In this document: positions 45,416-54,089 of the stretch, in pieces | How the letters are laid out: each line of letters opens with the position of its first letter | Position numbering within the stretch: the first letter of the stretch is position 1 | Assembly: GCA_965659115.1 (NCBI GenBank) | Contig: CBFHUP010000002.1 | Coordinates: forward strand, 1 to 64,000 | Direction of reading: 5' to 3' | Source: UBA8752 sp965659115 | GTDB taxonomy: Bacteria; Bacteroidota; Bacteroidia; Flavobacteriales_D; Sanyastnellaceae | Length of the DNA: 64,000 bases | Notes under the pieces: generated by a model | Databases searched by the model: none | Told to the model about the DNA's origin: nothing | Seen by the model: the letters and a program-made list of their open reading frames with translations, nothing else | Program-made: the position numbers and the translations under genes

Positions 45416-46119
45416 GAACCGTAGCCATCGTTGGAGACAGCAAAGGGATCGGTTTGGCATTGCGCGGTCAATTGCTCGCCGATGGTGTTCGCGTCATCGG
45501 AGTCTCCCGCACAGGTGCCCAAGCGGCGGGTGACTACACAGGACTTGTTTTTGATGCTGTGGCACATCCGTGTGACCTGTCGTCGTTCACAGACCGATTG
45601 GATGGATTGGTTTACTGCCCGGGTACCATTTCCCTAAAGCCCGTGCGTGGCACCAAGCCTGAGCAAGTATTGGAAGACTTTAGGGTGAACGCCTTGGGTT
45701 TCTTGCAGACCGTTCAGGCCAACCTCAAACTGCTCAAAGCAGCGGCGGCGTCACCAGAAGGTGGGGCACCGTCGGTGGTGGGGTTTTCGACCGTGGCGGT
45801 TCAAACGGGCATGGGGTTCCACGCTTCTATTGCCGCTGCCAAGGGTGCTGTTGAAGGATTGGTGCGGACCATGGCTGCTGAATTTGCACCAGACATCCGG
45901 GTCAATGCGATTGCACCTTCGATTACGGATACTCCATTGGCAGCAGCCTTGTTGTCTTCTGACACCAAAAGAGAGGCCAGCGCTGAAAGGCACCCGCTCA
46001 AGCGTATTGCATCGGCAGATGACGTCGCATCGGCTGCAGCTTTCTTGCTCTCGCCAGCTTCGGCGGCCATGACAGGACAGGTCATTCAGGTCGACAATGG
46101 GATGAGCGCTGTCCGATGA
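45412..46119 (+). CDS. SDR family protein without the usual catalytic tyrosine
   Basis: A 235-residue Rossmann-fold short-chain dehydrogenase/reductase. The nucleotide-binding 'IVGDSKGIGLAL' and the late 'DTPLAAALL' and 'GQVIQVDNGMSAVR' are standard. At the active site the sequence is 'GFHASIAAAKGAVEGLVRTM': the lysine is kept but the Tyr four residues before it is Ile. This variant is, as I recall, common in Bacteroidota SDRs next to photolyase genes. Substrate unknown. Both ends overlap the neighbours by four bases, placing it in the Lacal_2735-SDR-flavin reductase-photolyase operon. Confidence 0.8.
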   Translation: MRTVAIVGDSKGIGLALRGQLLADGVRVIGVSRTGAQAAGDYTGLVFDAVAHPCDLSSFTDRLDGLVYCPGTISLKPVRGTKPEQVLEDFRVNALGFLQTVQANLKLLKAAAASPEGGAPSVVGFSTVAVQTGMGFHASIAAAKGAVEGLVRTMAAEFAPDIRVNAIAPSITDTPLAAALLSSDTKREASAERHPLKRIASADDVASAAAFLLSPASAAMTGQVIQVDNGMSAVR

Positions 46120-46805
46120 GCTTGGAAAACGGGGGGCAGCGAAAAGTATTGGGGCTGCGTGAAATTGGAGATATGCCGCAGCGTGAGCGCGCTCGGTTGA
46201 TCAATTCCATCAGCGGATTTAAATCGGCCAACATTGTGGGAACCGCCGATGAGGCAGGATTGCCAGTATGTTGTATCGTGTCGAGTGTGGTGCATTTGGG
46301 GTCGAACCCTGCCATGATGGGAGTGGTGTTTCGGCCTCCTGGAGGTGATGCCCACAACTACCACAATTTGGCGGTGTCGGGTCTGTTTACATTGAGCCAT
46401 GTGACGGCGGAACACTATCAGGCGGCCCATCAGACCAGTGCCCGTTACGCTGAACACATATCAGAATTCGATGCTGTGGGGTTGACCCCTCATTGGCATG
46501 AGCATGCTGGAGAGCGGTTTGGGGCACCTTCCGTGGCTGAATCACCAGTGAGGATGGGCCTCAAGGTTGCCGAAAACATCATGTTGCCCAACGGATGTCG
46601 TTTTGTGGTTGGAGCCGTTCAATGGGTGGATTTCCAGTCCAGTGCCCAAGCCAGCGACGGGTTTTTAGACCTCGCTGCATTGGATACAGTGTGCATCGGA
46701 GGATTGGACGCTTACTACACTGCGGCTCGGTTGGGCCGGCTGGGTTATGCCAAACCCGATGCGATACCGGAGGTGCGCACGGACTTTATGAACGGCTGGG
46801 ATTAA
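46116..46805 (+). CDS. Flavin reductase-like FMN-binding split-barrel protein
   Basis: A 229-residue protein of the flavin reductase-like/FMN-binding split-barrel superfamily: 'FKSANIVGTADEAGLPVCCI', 'SNPAMMGVVFRPPGGDAHNY' and 'GLFTLSHVTAEHYQAAHQTS' follow the family's FMN-binding layout. Such proteins reduce free flavin with NAD(P)H or act on small substrates. In this operon a supply of reduced flavin for the downstream FAD photolyase is an attractive idea, but only an inference. It begins within the stop of the SDR gene and ends three bases before the photolyase gene. Confidence 0.8.
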   Translation: MSLENGGQRKVLGLREIGDMPQRERARLINSISGFKSANIVGTADEAGLPVCCIVSSVVHLGSNPAMMGVVFRPPGGDAHNYHNLAVSGLFTLSHVTAEHYQAAHQTSARYAEHISEFDAVGLTPHWHEHAGERFGAPSVAESPVRMGLKVAENIMLPNGCRFVVGAVQWVDFQSSAQASDGFLDLAALDTVCIGGLDAYYTAARLGRLGYAKPDAIPEVRTDFMNGWD

Positions 46806-46808
46806 GCG

Positions 46809-48326
46809 ATGCCCGCCCCGCCGCCTTTGCGTGTCATTTGGTTGAAGCGGGATCTCCGTTTGAGGGACCATGCTCCAATGGCTGAGGCCATGCGCATGGG
46901 TGGACCACACCTGGTCGTCTATTGTTTTGAGCCAGAAGATTTGGCGCACGCCACCACTTCTGGAAGGCACTTGGCTTTCGTGCAACAGGGATTGGCAGAT
47001 ATGGATGCCCAGTGGGCGGAATGGGAAGCAGAAGGCCGCATGCCTGCTGGTCTGCGCACTGCGGTGCTCCACGCGGCCTTTCCCGATGTTCTGACACATT
47101 TGATGCAGCGTTTCTCTCTCACAGGAGTGCACAGCTATGCCGAGTCAGGTTTGCGGCACACCTACGCACGTGACATTCGAGTCAGGGACTTGCTTGTCCG
47201 TTCCAATGTGCCGTGGCATGAGCACCAACGTGATGGAATTCAGCGTGGCCGCCGCGACCGACACCGTTGGCGCGAACAGTGGTTTGCGCACATGTCACAA
47301 CCTCAGGAACACCCCGACTTTACCCTGGCCCAGCCCGAGACCACCGTGGCCATGGAGTGGCCGGATCCATGGCGCGAAATCCCCATTCCGACAGAAGGGC
47401 CTGCGGGGTTTCAACCGGGTGGAGAGCGCCGCGCGCACGCATACTTGGAGTCGTTTGTGACTGACCGCATTCGGCGTTACGCCCGGGCGATTTCGAAACC
47501 AGCAGAGAGCCGGGAGGGGTGCAGTCGATTGAGCGCGTATTTGGCTTGGGGAAACTTGAGTATCCGTCAGGTGCACCAGCGTCAAGCGCGCTCCCGCCAG
47601 CGGGGAGGAGATGGTCCTGCCGGGCAGCTGCGCAACTTCAGTGCCTTCGACAGCAGGCTCCGTTGGCATTGTCATTTCATCCAGAAATTTGAGATGGAAG
47701 ACCGGATGGAGTTTGAGAATGTGAATGGTGGATACGACCTCTTGAACAAAGAGGTCAATGCTGATTATGTAGCGGCCTGGAAACAAGGGCAGACGGGATT
47801 TCCTCTGGTCGACGCGTGCATGCGAAGTGTGACCGCTACAGGATACTTGAATTTCAGGATGAGGGCGATGCTGGTCAGCTTTTTGACGCACCATTTGTGG
47901 CAGCCTTGGCAAGAGGGCGTGGACCATTTGGCCCAGCAGTTTCTTGACTTTGAGCCCGGCATCCATTACCCACAGTTTCAAATGCAAGCGGGGGTCACGG
48001 GGATCAACACGGTGCGTATTTACAATCCTGTCAAACAAGCCGAGGACCACGACCCTCATGGGGATTTCATCCGCAAATGGGTGCCAGAATTGGCAGACAT
48101 CCCCGCGCCATATGTGTTCGCGCCTTGGACCATGCCGCCCATCGAGGCTGCTTTGCTTCACTTCAGGTTGGGAGAGCATTACCCTGCTCCCATAGTTTCA
48201 TTGGAAAAGGCATCCCGCGATGCGAGGGAGCGTTTGTGGGCGCACCGCAAACACCCTTCGGTCAAGGCCGAAGGACTGAGAATCTTGCGCCGTCACGTTG
48301 TGGCAGGTGCGCGGACGATGGATTGA
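46809..48326 (+). CDS. Cryptochrome/deoxyribodipyrimidine photolyase family protein
   Basis: FAD blue-light flavoprotein that repairs UV-induced pyrimidine dimers or acts as a photoreceptor. The 505 residues contain an N-terminal photolyase alpha/beta domain (RVIWLKRDLRLRDHAPM) and the FAD-binding domain with 'CSRLSAYLAWGNLSIRQVHQ', 'FDSRLRWHCHFIQKFE', 'GFPLVDACMRSVTATGYLNF', 'RMRAMLVSFLTHHLWQPW' and 'NTVRIYNPVKQAEDHDPHG'. This is the fourth gene of a compact operon and distinct from the two other photolyase-family genes downstream. Lesion specificity is not decided by motifs I can see. Confidence 0.9.
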   Translation: MPAPPPLRVIWLKRDLRLRDHAPMAEAMRMGGPHLVVYCFEPEDLAHATTSGRHLAFVQQGLADMDAQWAEWEAEGRMPAGLRTAVLHAAFPDVLTHLMQRFSLTGVHSYAESGLRHTYARDIRVRDLLVRSNVPWHEHQRDGIQRGRRDRHRWREQWFAHMSQPQEHPDFTLAQPETTVAMEWPDPWREIPIPTEGPAGFQPGGERRAHAYLESFVTDRIRRYARAISKPAESREGCSRLSAYLAWGNLSIRQVHQRQARSRQRGGDGPAGQLRNFSAFDSRLRWHCHFIQKFEMEDRMEFENVNGGYDLLNKEVNADYVAAWKQGQTGFPLVDACMRSVTATGYLNFRMRAMLVSFLTHHLWQPWQEGVDHLAQQFLDFEPGIHYPQFQMQAGVTGINTVRIYNPVKQAEDHDPHGDFIRKWVPELADIPAPYVFAPWTMPPIEAALLHFRLGEHYPAPIVSLEKASRDARERLWAHRKHPSVKAEGLRILRRHVVAGARTMD

Positions 48327-48361
48327 CGAAAGAACCCCAACCTTCACGACCTTCGCTTTTC

Positions 48362-49252
48362 ATGGAACCCGACCGCCCTATCCTGCACAGTGCCGATGGA
48401 CGCACCTTGCTCTACCACGAGGTCATCGCGGAAGCGGGCGATGAGGCGCCATGGTTGGTCTTCGTGCATGGTGCAGGAGGAAGCATTCGCACTTGGAAGT
48501 ATCAGATCGATGCTTTTCGTCCGCACTACCGCCTCTTGCTGATTGATTTGCGCGATCATGGGTACAGCAAGGACATTCTCCCTGAATTTACCGAGTACGA
48601 TTTTGACATTGTAGGGGAGGACATCCTCGCTGTCATTGATCACTTGGGCATTGAAAAGGCCCATTTCGTATCCCTGAGCATTGGCAGTGTGATCCTGCAG
48701 AAGCTGGACATTGAGCGCCCTGAACTCATTGACCGCATGGTCATGGCGGGCGCCATCTTTGACGGTTCCCGACTGATGCACCTGTTCGTTCACAGCGGCA
48801 AACTGCTCAATTACATCTTGCCGTATCAAGCGATATACTGGCTGTTCAGTTTTATCGTGCTTCCTCGGCGCAATCACCGGATGAGCCGTTGGATTTTCCG
48901 CCGCCAGAGCCGCAGATTGACTCCCGGGGAATACCTCAAGTGGGTGGAGCTGTACAAGCCTTTCTTCCGATTGGTCAAGGCCTATGTGAACCGAAAGGTG
49001 GACAAGCACGGCCTCGTAGTCATGGGGTCACAGGATCACATCTTCTTCGGTGCGGCAGAGAAATTTGCGAGGGCCCAAAAGAACATGCGCTTGGCGGTGA
49101 TCGAGAACTGCGGTCATGTGTGCTCCATCGAAGCCCCGGAGCTCTTCAATGAGCTCGTTCTCAAGTTTCTTTCTGGCCAAGAAACGCCGCTCAGGGTCAC
49201 GGCGACTCCGGTGCCTTCCACTTGGGCAGAGCTCAAGGGATTGAAGCCTTAA
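48362..49252 (+). CDS. Alpha/beta hydrolase
   Basis: A 296-residue alpha/beta-hydrolase-fold protein. Visible: oxyanion 'VFVHGAGGSIRTW', 'LLIDLRDHGYSKD', the nucleophile elbow 'VSLSIGSVI' (Ser within S-x-S-x-G), acidic residue near 'VVMGSQDHIF' and the catalytic His in 'IENCGHVCSIEAPE'. The substrate is unknown. The start at 48362 (MEPDRPILHSADGRTLLYHE) is the best; the longer frame overlaps the photolyase gene. It follows the photolyase stop by 35 bases and may share the transcript. Confidence 0.8.
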   Translation: MEPDRPILHSADGRTLLYHEVIAEAGDEAPWLVFVHGAGGSIRTWKYQIDAFRPHYRLLLIDLRDHGYSKDILPEFTEYDFDIVGEDILAVIDHLGIEKAHFVSLSIGSVILQKLDIERPELIDRMVMAGAIFDGSRLMHLFVHSGKLLNYILPYQAIYWLFSFIVLPRRNHRMSRWIFRRQSRRLTPGEYLKWVELYKPFFRLVKAYVNRKVDKHGLVVMGSQDHIFFGAAEKFARAQKNMRLAVIENCGHVCSIEAPELFNELVLKFLSGQETPLRVTATPVPSTWAELKGLKP

Positions 49253-49296
49253 CACTTCTTTCAGGCGGCTTTCGGCTTGGTCATGCACCTTTGGTC

Positions 49297-50052
49297 ATGC
49301 GCCATGCTTTCGTCCTTTCCCTGTTTGTATTTCCACACCTGCTTTTTGCCCAAAGCATAGAGACAGATCGGCCGACCCAAACCCAAAGTTCTTCTGTGGT
49401 CCCTGCCGGGGCCTTTCAATGGGAATGTGGCTTTTCGAGCACTTGGACACCCGGTTTTGGCGGGAACATCCAGACTTTGGAGATGCCAAATTCATTGTTC
49501 CGTGTGGGCCTGTCAAAGCGTGTTGAACTGAGGGTAGAGCATCAGATCAGCCGAATCGACCACCGGGCTTGGGACGACATTGACGTTTTGGCCCGCGGTA
49601 CGCGAGACATTCAGTTGGGGGCCAAATTGAAGTTGTTTGAGCGCGAAGGGAAGAAGACCCGAATGGCCTATTTGGGCCATGTTGTGGTCCCCTCTGGAGA
49701 AGAAGAATTCCGTGGCGATTGGGGCATGGTCAACACACTGTGCGTCAGCCATGATCTGGGGTCGGACTGGTCGTTGGGCTACAACCTTGGGGTGGACCTG
49801 CTCAGGGGAAGTTCGATCGGCACTTATTCCCTGAAGGTGGGCCGACGCATAGATGATCGATTGGGCCTCTATTTCGAGCCATATGGAACGTATGACATGA
49901 CCAGGGAGTTCCATGTCGCCAGTTTTGACGCTGGCATCACCTTCCTGTCCAGCGACCAATGGCAGTGGGACTTGAGTTACGGCACGGGACTGAACCACAG
50001 CATGAATTACACTGCGGTGGGATTCAGTTGGAGGGTCCTACCCAAGCGCTGA
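49297..50052 (+). CDS. Outer-membrane transporter-like protein (phenol MetA-type barrel)
   Basis: A 251-residue protein with signal peptide MRHAFVLSLFVFPHLLFAQ followed by 'SIETDRPTQTQSSSVVPAGA', the start typical of the PF13557-type putative outer-membrane transporters, and alternating beta strands to a C-terminal 'YTAVGFSWRVLPKR'. It is likely a barrel in the outer membrane; cargo unknown. The upstream in-frame extension from 49222 overlaps the hydrolase gene and has no signal-peptide shape. It converges with the RDD gene. Confidence 0.7.
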   Translation: MRHAFVLSLFVFPHLLFAQSIETDRPTQTQSSSVVPAGAFQWECGFSSTWTPGFGGNIQTLEMPNSLFRVGLSKRVELRVEHQISRIDHRAWDDIDVLARGTRDIQLGAKLKLFEREGKKTRMAYLGHVVVPSGEEEFRGDWGMVNTLCVSHDLGSDWSLGYNLGVDLLRGSSIGTYSLKVGRRIDDRLGLYFEPYGTYDMTREFHVASFDAGITFLSSDQWQWDLSYGTGLNHSMNYTAVGFSWRVLPKR

Positions 50053-50079
50053 TTGGAGCGGAAACTCAATCGCAGAGCC

Positions 50080-50598
50080 TCAGCCTGCGATGTCGCTTTT
50101 CTTGTACACGGCCGACTTGATGATGATGTCGTGCAAGGCTTGTTTCTTGTCTCCAAGAGCTGCAAAACAGCCAAAGAAAAAGACCAGGCTGGCCAAACTG
50201 GAAACGATGGGGAGCACCAAGTTGAGGATGCTGCCGCTGTTTTTGAGTGCCCAACGGATCAAGTACAATTTCATGTCTCCTGCAGTGCCATCGGCATGGG
50301 CTACTTGAAGGCCCATCACGCGTTTTCCAGGTGATGCGCCTGTGAAGGCTTCGATCAAGGTGTAGGCCAATCCAATGATTCCGGCGACCAGGATCATGGC
50401 GATGGCACCTGCGCCCAATCCAACCATGGCCAATGCTTCGGCTTCATCACCTCCGCCGGCAGCGTCTAGGCCGAATGCTGCAGCCAAACCTGCGCCGATG
50501 CCCAAAAGTGAAATGGGGACAAGAATGACTATGAGGATGATAAGGTCGAGCAGAGCAGCGCCGAGGCGGGGTCCGAATCCAATGCGGTTGGAGAACAT
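50080..50598 (-). CDS. RDD family membrane protein
   Basis: A 172-residue integral membrane protein of the RDD family, with the signature 'RLGAALLDLIILIVI' (Arg and Asp in the first helix) and 'GLAYTLIEAFTGASPGKRVM', and four hydrophobic segments including 'LVLPIVSSLASLVFFFGC'. Transport or ion-related roles have been proposed for the family. The start at 50598 (MFSNRIGFGPRLG) is favoured by a TACTTTG element 21 bases upstream; the longer frame from 50691 is not. It is transcribed away from the DUF2256 gene. Confidence 0.8.
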   Translation of the reverse strand: MFSNRIGFGPRLGAALLDLIILIVILVPISLLGIGAGLAAAFGLDAAGGGDEAEALAMVGLGAGAIAMILVAGIIGLAYTLIEAFTGASPGKRVMGLQVAHADGTAGDMKLYLIRWALKNSGSILNLVLPIVSSLASLVFFFGCFAALGDKKQALHDIIIKSAVYKKSDIAG

Positions 50599-50619
50599 GT
50601 TGTTGTGATTTGCTGATGG

Positions 50620-50626
50620 CAAAGTA
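50620..50626 (-). promoter_or_regulatory. -7-like element TACTTTG of the RDD gene
   Basis: Same seven-base variant as before the DoxX gene, here on the minus strand in the 75-base divergent region. Confidence 0.35.
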
Positions 50627-50673
50627 GGGGCACAGACGGTTGAACCGAGGGCGGCAATGGATGTTGTTTCAAC

Positions 50674-50832
50674 ATGCACGGCAAACCCCACCTTCCTTCA
50701 AAGGATTGTGTCCATTGTGGACGCCCCTTTGACTGGCGCAAGAAGTGGGCCCGTTGCTGGGACGAGGTCAAGTACTGCAGTGAGCGGTGCCGCCGAACCG
50801 CCAAAACCAAATCCAAGGCCGAACAACCATGA
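50674..50832 (+). CDS. DUF2256 small zinc-ribbon-like protein
   Basis: A 52-residue protein below common length cut-offs: starts MHGKPHLPSKDCVHCGRPFD and continues WRKKWARCWDEVKYCSERCR. The CxxC...C...CxxxC cysteine layout and 'PFxWRKKWxRxWDEVKYCSxRC' are the hallmark of DUF2256, a family repeatedly found beside cryptochrome/photolyase genes. The cysteines could bind zinc. Its stop TGA (50830-50832) overlaps the start ATG (50829-50831) of the Fe-S photolyase gene, so the two are translationally coupled. Confidence 0.85.
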   Translation: MHGKPHLPSKDCVHCGRPFDWRKKWARCWDEVKYCSERCRRTAKTKSKAEQP

Positions 50833-52373
50833 AAACGCTACGCCTCATTCTGGGAGACCAATTGAATGCCGCGCACCCGTGGTTTGAGCAGACTTCGGAC
50901 GAGGCGGTATACCTCATGGCTGAAATGCGCCAAGAGACCGACTATGCGCCCCACCACATTCAAAAAGTGCTCGCTTTTTTTGCGGCCATGCGGGCCTTTG
51001 CGGAGGCGCGCAGGGCCGAGGGCCACAAGGTGGTGTACTTGGGATTGGACGAAGGCAGAAACACCCAAGGTCTCGAGGCCAATGTGCGCATGGTGATGGC
51101 TGAAGAGGGCTGTGAACGGTTTGAATACCAATGGCCCGATGAGCACCGGCTCGATGAGCAACTCAAGGCGCTGGCCGCTGAATTTGGGGACCGGGCATCG
51201 TCCATTGATACCCACCATTTCTTCACCCAGCGTGGCGATTTGGCCGAGCAGTTCAAGGGGAAGAAGACCTATTTGATGGAGTCGTTTTACCGCCGGATGC
51301 GCAAGGCCCATGGGGTGCTCATGGAAAGTGGTGCCGATGGCATGGAGCCCGCTGGAGGAAAGTGGAACTACGACGCCACCAACCGTAAAAAGTTGCCCAA
51401 GGGCCACCGTCCGGTGGAGCCGCTTTTGTTTGAGCGGGATGTGACTGGACTCGAGGCCATGCTTCAGGACTGTGGGGTGAAAACCATCGGGAGCGTGGAC
51501 GCTCAGCATTTTCTGTGGCCCGTGACCCGCGCAGAAGGTCTTGAGTTGCTGGACTTTTTTGTGGAGGAGTGTTTGCCACGTTTTGGAGACTTCCAAGATG
51601 CCATGCACCCGGAATATTGGTCGCTCTACCACGCTCGGATCTCGTTTTGCATGAACGCCAAACTGATCTCTCCGGCAGAGGTGATCCAGGCGGTGGAAGA
51701 CCGGTGGCGTGCCGACCCGGACCATGCGGACATCACCCAAGTCGAGGGCTTCATCCGTCAAATTTTGGGCTGGCGCGAATACATGCGCGGGGTGTATTGG
51801 GCCCATATGCCCGGGTATGCAGACCTCAATTTCTTTGAGGCCGACAACGCCTTACCCGCGTGGTTTTGGACCGGCGAAACAAAAATGGCCTGCGTCGGGC
51901 ACGCCATCCGACAGAGCTTGGATTACAGCTATGCCCACCACATTCAGCGTTTGATGGTGACGGGCAACTTTATGTTGTTGGCTGGGATTGATCCGGGCGA
52001 GGTAGACCGCTGGTATTTAGGTATTTATATAGATGCTATCGAGTGGGTGGAGATCACCAATACGCGCGGCATGAGTCAATTCGCCGATGGGGGCATCGTG
52101 GGGACCAAGCCCTATGCCGCTTCGGCCAACTACATGAAGAAAATGGGCCCGTACTGCAACGGTTGCAGCTACGATGCGGCCGACAAAACGGGGGGCAACA
52201 GCTGCCCTCTCAACAGCCTGTACTGGCATTTCCACGCACGCAACCGGGCCAAGCTCGAGCGCAATCCCCGGATTGGGATGGCGTACCGCACTTGGGACAA
52301 GATGGCGCCCGAAAAAAGGGAAGCCTTGCTCGAGCGCGGTGATGCGGTGTTGGCCAACCTCGAAAACCTCTGA
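50829..52373 (+). CDS. Fe-S cluster photolyase/cryptochrome (PhrB/CryB, (6-4)-type)
   Basis: FAD-binding photolyase-related protein of the FeS-BCP group, whose studied members repair (6-4) photoproducts. The 514 residues include the family start 'LRLILGDQLNAAHPWFEQT', 'RQILGWREYMRGVYW', 'YAHHIQRLMVTGNFMLLAG', 'YIDAIEWVEITNTRGMSQFA' and 'YCNGCSYDAADKTGGNSCPL'. The [4Fe-4S] ligands are C355, C443, C446 and C459. They have exactly the same spacing as the four ligands I recall for Agrobacterium PhrB (350, 438, 441, 454), so cluster binding is very likely. It is followed two bases later by the Cry-DASH gene. Confidence 0.93.
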   Translation: MKTLRLILGDQLNAAHPWFEQTSDEAVYLMAEMRQETDYAPHHIQKVLAFFAAMRAFAEARRAEGHKVVYLGLDEGRNTQGLEANVRMVMAEEGCERFEYQWPDEHRLDEQLKALAAEFGDRASSIDTHHFFTQRGDLAEQFKGKKTYLMESFYRRMRKAHGVLMESGADGMEPAGGKWNYDATNRKKLPKGHRPVEPLLFERDVTGLEAMLQDCGVKTIGSVDAQHFLWPVTRAEGLELLDFFVEECLPRFGDFQDAMHPEYWSLYHARISFCMNAKLISPAEVIQAVEDRWRADPDHADITQVEGFIRQILGWREYMRGVYWAHMPGYADLNFFEADNALPAWFWTGETKMACVGHAIRQSLDYSYAHHIQRLMVTGNFMLLAGIDPGEVDRWYLGIYIDAIEWVEITNTRGMSQFADGGIVGTKPYAASANYMKKMGPYCNGCSYDAADKTGGNSCPLNSLYWHFHARNRAKLERNPRIGMAYRTWDKMAPEKREALLERGDAVLANLENL

Positions 52374-52375
52374 TC

Positions 52376-53668
52376 ATGCGCAGTTTAATCTGGTTTAGAA
52401 ACGACCTCCGGGTCACCGACAATGCCACCCTCAATGCGGCTGTGGAAGCGTCCACCGAGGTCATTCCTGTTTTCGTAATGGATCCGCGTCAATGGTCCGA
52501 AGACCGCTGGGGTCAGGTCAAAACGGGCCCCTTCAGAACGCAGTTTTTGTTGGAGTCCCTCGCCGATCTCAAGTCCGAGTTGGAAGACTTGGGTGGCGCG
52601 CTGGTCATTCGCCAAGGCGAGCCTGCAGAGGTCCTCAAGGCGTTGGCAGACCAATGGGGCGCCCACGCTGTATTTGCGACCGCGGAGCACACCCGCGAAG
52701 AGTTGGACCGCGAAACAGAAGTGGGAGAGATGCTGGACCTCCGCCTCCAGGAGCAGCTGACGATGTACCACCCGGATGACCTGCCGTTTGAGCTCGCGCA
52801 ACTTCCCGATGTGTTTACCCGCTTTCGCGGAAAAATGGAGAAGCGTTCCGAGGTTCGGGACCCTATGAAGGAGCCTGAGTCCGTGGCGGTGCCCCAAGGC
52901 CTGCTGTCCGATGAAGTGCCCACCTTGAAGGAGCTGGGGGTGAATGCGCCGGTCAAGGATGCCCGCGGTGTGCTCCCGTTCAAAGGAGGGGCCGTGGCGG
53001 CTTGGGAACGCATGGACCATTATTTCTGGGAGACCAAGAAGTTGAGGGTCTACAAGAAGACCCGCAACGGCCTGCTCGGCGCCGACTACAGTTCCAAGTT
53101 CTCGCCGTGGCTGGCGCTGGGTTGCATCAGTCCCCGCGAGATTCATGCGCAAATCCGTGCTTTTGAGGCCGAGGTAGAAAAGAACGAGGACACGTATTGG
53201 CTCATTTTCGAGCTGATTTGGCGCGACTATTTCCGCTATGTGGCCATGCGCTACGGCAACCGGATATTCCACAAGCGCGGCATCAAAGACGAAAGCCCAA
53301 AGTGGCGGACCGACCGCCGCACCTTCGAATCCTGGTGCGAGGGCCGGACCAAGTGTGACTTCGTGAATGCCAACATGCGAGAGCTCGCGGCCACGGGCTT
53401 CATGTCCAACCGTGGCCGCCAGAATGTGGCCAGTTACCTGGTGCACGACATGGGTGTCGACTGGCGCTTGGGGGCCAGTTGGTTTGAGCACATGCTCCTC
53501 GACCACGACCCGGCGAGCAACTACGGCAATTGGATCTACGTGGCTGGCGTGGGCAACGACCCGCGACCCAACCGCAAATTCAACACCTCAGGCCAGGCCG
53601 AACGCTACGATGCAGACGGCAAATACCGCAGACACTGGAGCCATGCGACTTTGGAACTTGACCTATAA
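52376..53668 (+). CDS. Cry-DASH cryptochrome/photolyase
   Basis: DASH-type cryptochrome, a FAD/MTHF blue-light protein that repairs CPD lesions in single-stranded DNA. The 430 residues show the N-terminal 'LIWFRNDLRVTDNATLNAAV', the DASH hallmark 'LPDVFTRFRGKMEKR', 'YSSKFSPWLALGCISPREIH', 'LIFELIWRDYFRYVAMRYG', 'FMSNRGRQNVASYLVHDMGV' and 'DPASNYGNWIYVAGVGNDPR'. It starts two bases after the Fe-S photolyase stop and overlaps the next small gene by 26 bases. Confidence 0.93.
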   Translation: MRSLIWFRNDLRVTDNATLNAAVEASTEVIPVFVMDPRQWSEDRWGQVKTGPFRTQFLLESLADLKSELEDLGGALVIRQGEPAEVLKALADQWGAHAVFATAEHTREELDRETEVGEMLDLRLQEQLTMYHPDDLPFELAQLPDVFTRFRGKMEKRSEVRDPMKEPESVAVPQGLLSDEVPTLKELGVNAPVKDARGVLPFKGGAVAAWERMDHYFWETKKLRVYKKTRNGLLGADYSSKFSPWLALGCISPREIHAQIRAFEAEVEKNEDTYWLIFELIWRDYFRYVAMRYGNRIFHKRGIKDESPKWRTDRRTFESWCEGRTKCDFVNANMRELAATGFMSNRGRQNVASYLVHDMGVDWRLGASWFEHMLLDHDPASNYGNWIYVAGVGNDPRPNRKFNTSGQAERYDADGKYRRHWSHATLELDL

Positions 53669-54086
53669 CGATCCGAGACGCTGGGCCGAAGTCCACGCCA
53701 TTTCGGGGAAGCCGCTCGGCCTTTGGGCGTCGATCAAAGCCGGAGGCACAGGCTCGCCGCGCGCTGAGCTCGTGGGCGGGTCAGGTGAACTCAATGAATT
53801 GGTCAGCGTCGCATCGTCGCGCACCGGCTGCAATTTTGAGCGCACCACAGAAGGCGCCATCCTTTATTTCCGCAGCCGATTGGAAGTGTATGGCGCCCCC
53901 TTTGCAAGAGGAGACATCAGCGGCGTCACCCGGATGCCTGAAGGGGACGGCGAACGGCTGACCATGTGGTGCGGTTGGACGCACCCTGATGGCACGCCTT
54001 CTTCGGGCAGCGTGGACATGCGCCTGTCCCGCTCCAGCGCAGAACGCATGGAGTTGTACATCCGGCGCTGGTTGGTGGCGGAGTGA
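53643..54086 (+). CDS. Hypothetical protein at the end of the Cry-DASH operon
   Basis: A 147-residue protein starting inside the last codons of the Cry-DASH gene (ATG 53643). It has no signal peptide or membrane segment and appears to be a soluble alpha/beta protein (WNLTYNDPRRWAEVHAISGK, then LYFRSRLEVYGAPFARGD and RSSAERMELYIRRWLVAE). I do not recognise a family. The frame continues upstream inside the cry gene, but that part is a shadow of it. Position suggests a function linked with the photolyases, or simply co-expression. Confidence 0.5.
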   Translation: MRLWNLTYNDPRRWAEVHAISGKPLGLWASIKAGGTGSPRAELVGGSGELNELVSVASSRTGCNFERTTEGAILYFRSRLEVYGAPFARGDISGVTRMPEGDGERLTMWCGWTHPDGTPSSGSVDMRLSRSSAERMELYIRRWLVAE

Positions 54087-54089
54087 GGT

